Shown: in pieces, positions 58,037-64,000 of the stretch
How the letters are laid out: each line of letters opens with the position of its first letter
Numbering within the stretch: position 1 is the stretch's first letter
DNA from: JAEYZM01 sp943372195
GTDB taxonomy: Bacteria > Bacteroidota > Bacteroidia > Sphingobacteriales > Sphingobacteriaceae
DNA length: 64,000 bases
Assembly (NCBI GenBank): GCA_943372195.1
Contig: CALRXS010000012.1
Location: 33,814-97,813, forward strand
Direction of reading: 5' to 3'
The notes under the pieces: generated by a model
The model's database searches: none
Seen by the model: the letters and a program-made list of their open reading frames with translations, nothing else
Told to the model about the DNA's origin: nothing
Position numbers and translations under genes: made by a program

Positions 58037-59371
58037 TTATTTTTTCTCTGCCTTGAACAAATCTTCTTCTTTAACTATTTGTACAGCAATATCATTCTTC
58101 AATAATTTAGAGATCGCAAGATATGGGGCTGTTACAATTTCTTGTCCTTCTTTTAAACCCTCTAATATCTCAATATACTGATCATCTTGAATGCCAGTTT
58201 TCACTCTTATCATTTTTGCTTTGCCACTTTCAACAACAAAAACATATTCAAATTCTTCAGCTACTTTTTCTTCCTTAGTATTTTCTTTTTTCGTTTCTTC
58301 TTCTTTTTCTTTCTTCGCTGTATATTTTTTCTTGTCATTAACAGAGCTCGTATCATCGCGAACTGTTACTGCTTGAATTGGTATTGTTAATATTCTTGTT
58401 TTCTTATTTGTTTGAATATCTACAGTTGCTGAAAGACCTGGTCTGAAAGGCGAAGGCATTGATTTGTCTTTCATTAAATGAGCGTATGACTCAGACAATA
58501 TTCTAATCTTTACTGTAAAATTCGTCACTTGATCAGCGCTTGTACCTACTACACTTGCAGAGTTCGCAACTTCAGTAATAATACCTTTAAACTTGGTATC
58601 TAAAAATGCATCTACTTCTATATTTGCTGTGTCACCTACACTAAGTCTGTTGATGTCGTTCTCATTTACATCAACATTCACTTCCATATTACTCAAATTC
58701 GCAATTCGCATCATTTCCGTACCTGTCATTTGAGTAGTACCTACTACCCTTTCTCCCAACTCTACGTTTAATTTAGAAATAGTACCATCTACAGGTGAAA
58801 ATATAGTTGTCTTCACTAAATTATCTTTCGCTTCTTTTACAGATGCCTCTGCACTTTTGATATTAAATCTTGCAGCTTCAACATCAGCTTTAGAGACCAT
58901 GTAATTACTTTTTATCTGCTCAAAGTCAGCATCTGAAATCACTTTGTCTTTGTGAAGTTTTGAATTTCTTTGATAAGCTTGCTCCGCTTGAATATATCTT
59001 GCTTCAGAATTTGCTAAATTAGCTTTAGAGTTATTTAATGCTGCGGTAGCGCGATCGAGGTATGATTCGTAGACATCCGGACGAATTTTAACGAGTAATT
59101 GACCCTTGGTTACTTTATCACCCTCCTTTACATACAAAGCAATTATTTCACCTGATACATCGGGTGAAATTTTCACTTCCATCTCTGGTTGTATTTTGCC
59201 TGAAGCAGAAACTGTTTCAACAATATCTCGCAATTCGGTTTTCTCAACTGCTACTTCTATCATGTTAGAAGCTCCGAACCATCCGGCTTTCTTACCTATT
59301 ACCAATACAATTATTAATAATAATGTACCTACACCAATATAAATCAGAGTTTTGTTTTTCTTGCTTATCAT
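58037..59371 (-). CDS. HlyD/MacA-family periplasmic adaptor protein
   Basis: 444 aa with one N-terminal membrane anchor (residues about 8-28). The adaptor pattern is clear: barrel-sandwich hybrid VKISPDVSGEIIALYVKEGDKVTKGQLLVKI, a long coiled coil (LDRATAALNNSKANLANSEARYIQAEQAY and ADVEAARFNIKSAEASVKEAKDNLV), then TIFSPVDGTISKLNVELGERV and beta-barrel domains. A Lys/Glu-rich insertion lies near residues 345-380. It connects an inner-membrane transporter to TolC. The TolC-like gene is 30 nt upstream on the same strand, but no MacB/ABC partner is in the window. Confidence 0.93.
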   Translation of the reverse strand: MISKKNKTLIYIGVGTLLLIIVLVIGKKAGWFGASNMIEVAVEKTELRDIVETVSASGKIQPEMEVKISPDVSGEIIALYVKEGDKVTKGQLLVKIRPDVYESYLDRATAALNNSKANLANSEARYIQAEQAYQRNSKLHKDKVISDADFEQIKSNYMVSKADVEAARFNIKSAEASVKEAKDNLVKTTIFSPVDGTISKLNVELGERVVGTTQMTGTEMMRIANLSNMEVNVDVNENDINRLSVGDTANIEVDAFLDTKFKGIITEVANSASVVGTSADQVTNFTVKIRILSESYAHLMKDKSMPSPFRPGLSATVDIQTNKKTRILTIPIQAVTVRDDTSSVNDKKKYTAKKEKEEETKKENTKEEKVAEEFEYVFVVESGKAKMIRVKTGIQDDQYIEILEGLKEGQEIVTAPYLAISKLLKNDIAVQIVKEEDLFKAEKK

Positions 59372-59401
59372 TATTGAATTCTAAAATGAATGATAAAAAT
59401 A

Positions 59402-60718
59402 TTAAAAAGTTAGGGCTTTACCATTATAAAAGTCAAGCAATTTTGCTCTAAATAGTAATTCGTATTTCGCTTGCACCAAATCTGCTGCTGATTTCGCCAA
59501 ACTTGTTTTAGCAATATTATAATCAATAGCGTTAATTAATCCGACGTCAAATCTTCTCTGACTATACGTGAAAGCCTCTTTTAATGACTCATTGCTTCTG
59601 TACGTAGACTCATATTTTTTACGCGCTGCACTTAAATCTGCAATGGCCTGTTGTATAGTTTTACCTAAAGTTAACTCTGCATTTTGTTTATTAATTTCTG
59701 CGTTTTGTAATTGAAGATTTGCACGCTTTACATTATTACGAGCCGACAAATTATTAAAAATAGGTATCGACAAACTAAATTGATAGAATTGTCCGAAGTT
59801 ATTTTTCATTTGATTATTAAACGAAGTCGGATTCAAATCTGCATAGTCAGAGCTTAATCCTGCACCCAAAGTTAGTCTTGGGTAATAAGCACCTTTGGCT
59901 GATGCTAAACTTCTTTGAGCTGCTTTGTATCTATATTCTAATAGTTTAATATCAGGTAAATTATTAGATGCGTTCTCATAAACTTCTTTCAATGAAGCAA
60001 CATTACTTACTATTAAATATTGTTCAATATTGCCTGGCCTTTCAACTTCAAAAGCTTCACCCGGATCACGATCTAATAATTGAATTAAATTTAATCTAGC
60101 AATGATTAAATTATTCTCAGCATTGGTAACACTTAGCTCATCGTTGGCAAGTTGTGATTTTATATTTAGCACATCTCCTTCTGTCGCATTACCCACAGCA
60201 GCATTTTTTTGAGCACGATCTAATTGTAATTTACTAACCTCTAATTGTTCTTTTGCAACTAATAAAAGTTCTTGATTGAATAAAACATTTAAATAATTAT
60301 TGATGACATTTAATGCGATATCATTTTTTATTTTCTCTAAATTTTTCTTCTCAGCTTCTACTGTTAATTCAGAACCTTTGAAATTATTGATTCTCTGAAA
60401 ACCGTTGAAAAGAGTGACATTGGTATTCGCATTCAAGTTTACCGAGTTAACATCTTGCGGTACGTATGAGTTCGTCAAAGGGTTAATCGCACGACCATAA
60501 GTGTGTGTATTTGATGCCTGAGTATTTACACTCGGGTACATAGCAAAACGCGCATCTGATTTATCAATTACTGCTAAGTCAACACCAACTTTAGTTTGCT
60601 TAATACTTAAGTTATTTTCCATTGCATAACTAATGCACTTCTCTAATGACCAAACCTGCGCATTCGCTACACCGAATAGTGCTATACTTAAAACAAAAGC
60701 TGTGATTATTTTTTTCAT
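59402..60718 (-). CDS. TolC-family outer membrane efflux channel
   Basis: 438 aa. The signal peptide ends VANAQ. Two long helical halves follow (residues about 30-215 and 225-430) with the TolC repeats: LEKCISYAMENNLSIKQTKVGVDLA, VINNYLNVLFNQELLLVAKEQLEVSKLQLDRA, LASAKGAYYPRLTLGAGLSSDY and AFTYSQRRFDVGLINAIDYN. It forms the outer-membrane duct for tripartite efflux with the adaptor encoded directly downstream. Its promoter region is occupied by an octamer repeat element. Confidence 0.94.
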   Translation of the reverse strand: MKKIITAFVLSIALFGVANAQVWSLEKCISYAMENNLSIKQTKVGVDLAVIDKSDARFAMYPSVNTQASNTHTYGRAINPLTNSYVPQDVNSVNLNANTNVTLFNGFQRINNFKGSELTVEAEKKNLEKIKNDIALNVINNYLNVLFNQELLLVAKEQLEVSKLQLDRAQKNAAVGNATEGDVLNIKSQLANDELSVTNAENNLIIARLNLIQLLDRDPGEAFEVERPGNIEQYLIVSNVASLKEVYENASNNLPDIKLLEYRYKAAQRSLASAKGAYYPRLTLGAGLSSDYADLNPTSFNNQMKNNFGQFYQFSLSIPIFNNLSARNNVKRANLQLQNAEINKQNAELTLGKTIQQAIADLSAARKKYESTYRSNESLKEAFTYSQRRFDVGLINAIDYNIAKTSLAKSAADLVQAKYELLFRAKLLDFYNGKALTF

Positions 60719-60741
60719 TTCTTTTCTTTATTCCTTAAATA

Positions 60742-60855
60742 TAAGTTATTAAGTTATTTGAAAATTAGTTATTAAGGTATAATAACTTAATAACTTAATA
60801 ACTTAATAACCCAATAACCCAATAACTCAATAACCTAATAACTGAATTCTTAATT
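60742..60855. repeat. Octamer (TAATAACT/TAATAACC) repeat element
   Basis: The right part (60781-60855) contains about eight units of 8 nt (TAATAACT three times, TAATAACC, CAATAACC, CAATAACT, CAATAACC, TAATAACT). A left arm (60742-60777) carries the complementary AGTTATTA/AAGTTATT sequences. It uses 8-nt rather than 7-nt units. It lies between the divergent TolC and deacetylase genes. Confidence 0.85.
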
Positions 60856-60918
60856 CATGTAAAATTATACTAAATTCGTTTCGAACTATCATTGAAACGA
60901 TGATGTTACATTTTCAAG

Positions 60919-61539
60919 ATGTACTTTATTAAGAACCCGAAAGTATTAAAAAAAATCTACCCATCACTGATTTGGGATATTCAGGTTGATGATAAGAGTA
61001 TTTATTTAACATTTGACGACGGACCTGTACCAGAGGCAACTCCCTATGTACTTGATGTATTAGATCATTTTAAAGCAAAGGCGACATTCTTTTGTATAGG
61101 TGATAATGTTCGCAAACATCCGCATATTTATAACGATATAATTGCACGCGGACATTCAATTGGCAACCATACTTTCAATCACTTAAACGGATGGTCGACG
61201 CCAACATCTGAATACATAGAAAACATTGACGAGTGCAGTAAATATACCGGTGACCTACTCTTCAGACCACCATACGGCAGAATAAGCCCTTCACAAATCA
61301 AAGCCTTCAAAGAAAACTACCCCGATTCAAAAATCATAATGTGGGATGTACTTTCAGCCGATTTTGATATAAATATCGATGCTGAAAAGTGCTACCAAAA
61401 TGTTATAAAGAATGCATCACCCGGCTCAATCGTAGTTTTTCATGATAGCATTAAAGCGATGCCAAGATTGAAAGATGCGCTACCGAGAGCACTAGAAAAT
61501 CTGAGTGCGAGAGGGTTTTTGTTCAGGAGTATTAAATAA
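60919..61539 (+). CDS. Polysaccharide deacetylase (NodB domain)
   Basis: 206 aa with a carbohydrate-esterase-4 domain: motif 1 LTFDDGPVPEATPYVLD with the catalytic Asp pair near residue 36, motif 2 SIGNHTFNHLNGW (zinc histidines near 85-89), motif 3 LFRPPYGRISPSQ and motif 4 IVVFHDSIKAMPRL. No signal peptide or membrane anchor is evident. It should remove N-acetyl (or similar acyl) groups from chitin-like or peptidoglycan sugars. The repeat element begins directly after its stop. Confidence 0.93.
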   Translation: MYFIKNPKVLKKIYPSLIWDIQVDDKSIYLTFDDGPVPEATPYVLDVLDHFKAKATFFCIGDNVRKHPHIYNDIIARGHSIGNHTFNHLNGWSTPTSEYIENIDECSKYTGDLLFRPPYGRISPSQIKAFKENYPDSKIIMWDVLSADFDINIDAEKCYQNVIKNASPGSIVVFHDSIKAMPRLKDALPRALENLSARGFLFRSIK

Positions 61540-61673
61540 TTGTATTGGGTACTGGGTACTGAGTATTGGGTACTGAGAGTATGTAATTTCAAGATTATAC
61601 AAGTTAAATCATAAAATAATTTTAATTACCTATTTTTCTCAGTACTCAGTACGCTATACTCAATACAATTATT
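61535..61673. repeat. Facing heptamer element (GTATTGG / CTCAGTA)
   Basis: The left arm has GTATTGG, GTACTGG, GTACTGA, GTATTGG, GTACTGA (61541-61579). The right arm has CTCAGTA, CTCAGTA, CGCTATA, CTCAATAC (61638-61673). The bases of both arms (AATAATTGTATTG with CAATACAATTATT) pair exactly. The loop is about 58 nt of AT-rich sequence. Confidence 0.85.
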
Positions 61674-61772
61674 TAAAACAAAAAACACGAAAATCCCTTC
61701 TCAAATAAGCGATGATTGCATTTTTTTAGTAAATTCGCAATTCTTTCGAAAACGATAAAAAACACATATACA

Positions 61773-64000
61773 ATGGCTTTTGATATTGAAATGATTAAAA
61801 AGGTCTACGACAACCTTGATGCGAAAGTAAACGCTGCACGTAAAGTCGTAAACAAACCATTAACGCTTACTGAAAAAATATTATATGCCCATCTTTGGGA
61901 CGGTCAAGCTAGCACTGCATTTGAAAGAGGTAAGTCATACGTTGACTTCGCACCTGATCGTGTGGCAATGCAAGATGCTACTGCACAAATGGCTTTATTG
62001 CAATTTATGCAAGCTGGTAGACCACAAGTGGCAGTACCATCTACGGTACATTGCGACCACTTAATTCAAGCAAAAGAAGGCGCTACAAAAGATTTAGCGA
62101 CAGCAAATTCTCAAAATAAAGAAGTATATGATTTCTTAGCATCGGTATCTAATAAATACGGTATCGGTTTCTGGAAACCAGGTGCAGGTATCATTCACCA
62201 AGTGGTGTTAGAGAACTATGCTTTCCCAGGTGGTATGATGATTGGTACTGACTCACACACTGTAAATGCAGGTGGTTTAGGGATGGTAGCGATTGGTGTG
62301 GGTGGTGCAGATGCATGTGATGTGATGGCCGGATTACCATGGGAGCTGAAGTTTCCGAAATTAATTGGTGTGAAGTTGACGGGTAAATTGTCGGGCTGGA
62401 CATCTGCGAAAGACGTTATTTTAAAAGTTGCAGGTATCTTAACTGTAAAAGGTGGTACGGGTGCAATTGTAGAATATTTTGGGGATGGTGCAAATTCATT
62501 ATCATGTACTGGTAAAGGAACTATCTGTAATATGGGTGCTGAGATTGGAGCAACAACTTCAATTTTCGGATACGATGTGAAGATGGCTGATTATTTAAGA
62601 GGTACAGGCCGTGCAGATGTTGCAGAGTTAGCAGATAAAGTTGCTGCACACTTGACTGGTGATGATGAAGTTTATGCAAACCCTTCAGCATATTTCGATC
62701 AAGTAATTGAAATTAACTTATCAGAATTAGAACCACATATCAACGGTCCGTTTACACCAGATTTAGCTTGGCCATTATCAAAATTTGCAGCTGCTGTTAA
62801 AGAAGCAGGCTGGCCAGCAAAATTAGAAGTCGGATTAATAGGTTCATGTACGAACTCATCATACGAAGATATTTCAAGAGCAGCATCTATCGCTCAACAA
62901 GCAGTAGATAAAAACTTAGTAGCGAAAGCAGAGTTCACTATCACTCCAGGTTCTGAGCAAGTAAGATATACAGTAGACAGAGATGGCTACTTAGATATCT
63001 TTGGTAAAATGGGTGGTGTGGTTTTAGCGAATGCATGCGGACCTTGTATCGGACAGTGGGCAAGACATGGTGCAGAGAAGCAGGAGAAGAATTCGATCAT
63101 CACTTCGTTCAACAGAAACTTCGCTAAACGTGCCGATGGAAATCCGAATACTCACTCATTTGTTGCATCACCAGAAATCGTAACAGCATTTGCAATCGCA
63201 GGTGACTTAACTTTCAATCCGGTTACTGATACATTAACAAACGAAAAAGGTGAGCAAGTAAGATTAGACGAACCAAAAGGAATTGAATTACCGATTAAAG
63301 GTTTCGCTGTTGAAGATGCAGGATATCAAGCACCAGCAGAAGATGGATCTAAAGTACAAGTATTAGTATCAGAAACATCAGATCGTTTACAATTATTAGC
63401 TCCGTTCTCAGCATGGGAAGGTACTGACATCGCAGGATTAAAATTATTAATTAAAGCAAAAGGTAAGTGTACAACAGACCATATTTCAATGGCTGGACCA
63501 TGGTTGAAGTTCCGTGGACATTTAGATAATATTTCAAACAATATGTTAATTGGTGCGATCAACTTCTTCAATGAAAAAGCTGATAGTGTGAAGAATCAAT
63601 TGACAGGAGAATACGGTGCAGTACCAGCAACACAAAGAGCTTACAAAGCAGCAGGTATTGGATCAATCGTAGTAGGTGACGAAAACTATGGCGAAGGTTC
63701 ATCAAGAGAACACGCAGCGATGGAGCCACGTCATTTGGGAGTTCGTGCAATTTTAGTAAAATCATTTGCACGTATTCACGAAACGAATTTAAAGAAACAA
63801 GGTATGTTAGCATTAACATTTGCGAATGCTGCAGACTACGATAAAATTCAAGAAGATGATACTATCGATATCAATGGTTTAACAAGCTTTGCAGCTAATA
63901 CACCATTAACCGTAGTATTAAATCACAAAGACGGAAGCAAAGACGAAATCAAAGTAAACCATACGTACAATGACCAACAGATAGAGTGGTTTAAGGCGGG
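61773..64000 (+). CDS. Aconitate hydratase (mitochondrial type), C-terminus outside window
   Basis: Interconverts citrate and isocitrate in the TCA cycle. 742 codons are visible from ATG 61773 with no stop, so only about 10-15 residues should be missing from the usual about 755. The opening MAFDIEMIKKVYDNLDAKV, the GTDSHTVNAGGLGMVAIGVGGADA block, the iron-sulfur cysteines in GSCTNSSYEDI and ANACGPCIGQW, and SARGNP-like RNFAKRADGNPNTHSFVASPE match mitochondrial-type aconitase. The swivel domain has TTDHISMAGPWL and GDENYGEGSSREHAAMEPRHLGV. icd, the next TCA step, is at 21710 in this window. A TAAATTCG -7-like element is at 61730-61737. Confidence 0.97.
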   Translation, partial: MAFDIEMIKKVYDNLDAKVNAARKVVNKPLTLTEKILYAHLWDGQASTAFERGKSYVDFAPDRVAMQDATAQMALLQFMQAGRPQVAVPSTVHCDHLIQAKEGATKDLATANSQNKEVYDFLASVSNKYGIGFWKPGAGIIHQVVLENYAFPGGMMIGTDSHTVNAGGLGMVAIGVGGADACDVMAGLPWELKFPKLIGVKLTGKLSGWTSAKDVILKVAGILTVKGGTGAIVEYFGDGANSLSCTGKGTICNMGAEIGATTSIFGYDVKMADYLRGTGRADVAELADKVAAHLTGDDEVYANPSAYFDQVIEINLSELEPHINGPFTPDLAWPLSKFAAAVKEAGWPAKLEVGLIGSCTNSSYEDISRAASIAQQAVDKNLVAKAEFTITPGSEQVRYTVDRDGYLDIFGKMGGVVLANACGPCIGQWARHGAEKQEKNSIITSFNRNFAKRADGNPNTHSFVASPEIVTAFAIAGDLTFNPVTDTLTNEKGEQVRLDEPKGIELPIKGFAVEDAGYQAPAEDGSKVQVLVSETSDRLQLLAPFSAWEGTDIAGLKLLIKAKGKCTTDHISMAGPWLKFRGHLDNISNNMLIGAINFFNEKADSVKNQLTGEYGAVPATQRAYKAAGIGSIVVGDENYGEGSSREHAAMEPRHLGVRAILVKSFARIHETNLKKQGMLALTFANAADYDKIQEDDTIDINGLTSFAANTPLTVVLNHKDGSKDEIKVNHTYNDQQIEWFKA

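Noticed and set aside
62191..63819. Three minus-strand ORFs in the last 2 kb
   Set aside because: They lie inside the aconitase gene on the opposite strand. The plus-strand frame has all aconitase motifs and runs open to the window edge.

Overview
This is an AT-rich chromosomal segment of a Bacteroidota bacterium. A lineage near Chitinophagales or Sphingobacteriales is possible, but I cannot fix the order from the sequence alone. The evidence is Bacteroidota-type promoters (TTG, about 19 nt, then TAnnTTTG), almost no Shine-Dalgarno sequences, secreted proteins with type IX secretion (T9SS) C-terminal sorting domains, a PorV/PorQ-like outer membrane protein, a SusC-like TonB-dependent receptor, a DUF4293 protein, a bacillithiol-type YtxJ protein and carA-eno adjacency. 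No tRNA, rRNA, CRISPR array, prophage or transposase gene was seen. No stretch over 300 bases lacks a gene.

Layout. 1-13930: two tandem FKBP proteins (the first cut by the window edge), nrnA, ndk, recF plus a DciA-like gene, a TPR protein, ribH, a tiny lipoprotein with ytxJ, OsmC, lipA, an ECF sigma/anti-sigma pair, uvrA and a lytic transglycosylase. 14171-22933: an RsuA/RluB-type pseudouridine synthase with a huge repetitive tail, mtgA, the rpsF-rpsR-rplI operon, a methyltransferase, dnaX split by an A10 slippery run, and icd. 23043-34241: META-domain and esterase secreted proteins, two unknown genes, an RluA-type synthase with panB, carA (with a structured leader) and eno, DUF4293, an ABC exporter, truA and sucD. 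34420-42025: fabG, a SIMPL/vWA pair, divIC (with a second structured leader), msrB, a DEAD-box helicase and a prohibitin-like lipoprotein. 42125-56910: an accessory, envelope-directed block on the minus strand. It holds an AraC regulator, an NHL-like lipoprotein, PorV/PorQ-like protein, TonB receptor, two lipoproteins and three secreted proteins, one of them an endonuclease/exonuclease/phosphatase enzyme and one with OB-fold-like repeats. 56986-64000: gpsA, an HlyD/TolC efflux pair, a polysaccharide deacetylase and aconitase (cut by the window edge).

Most genes are housekeeping. The unusual content is between genes. About a dozen intergenic elements are built from degenerate 7-nt (once 8-nt) units, usually arranged as two facing arms that can fold into long hairpins. 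Two leaders (before carA and before divIC) look like structured, terminator-bearing regulatory RNAs. Several genes have the -7 promoter element only 3-5 nt before the start codon, which suggests leaderless mRNAs. dnaX carries a slippery A10 run that would make separate gamma and tau products.
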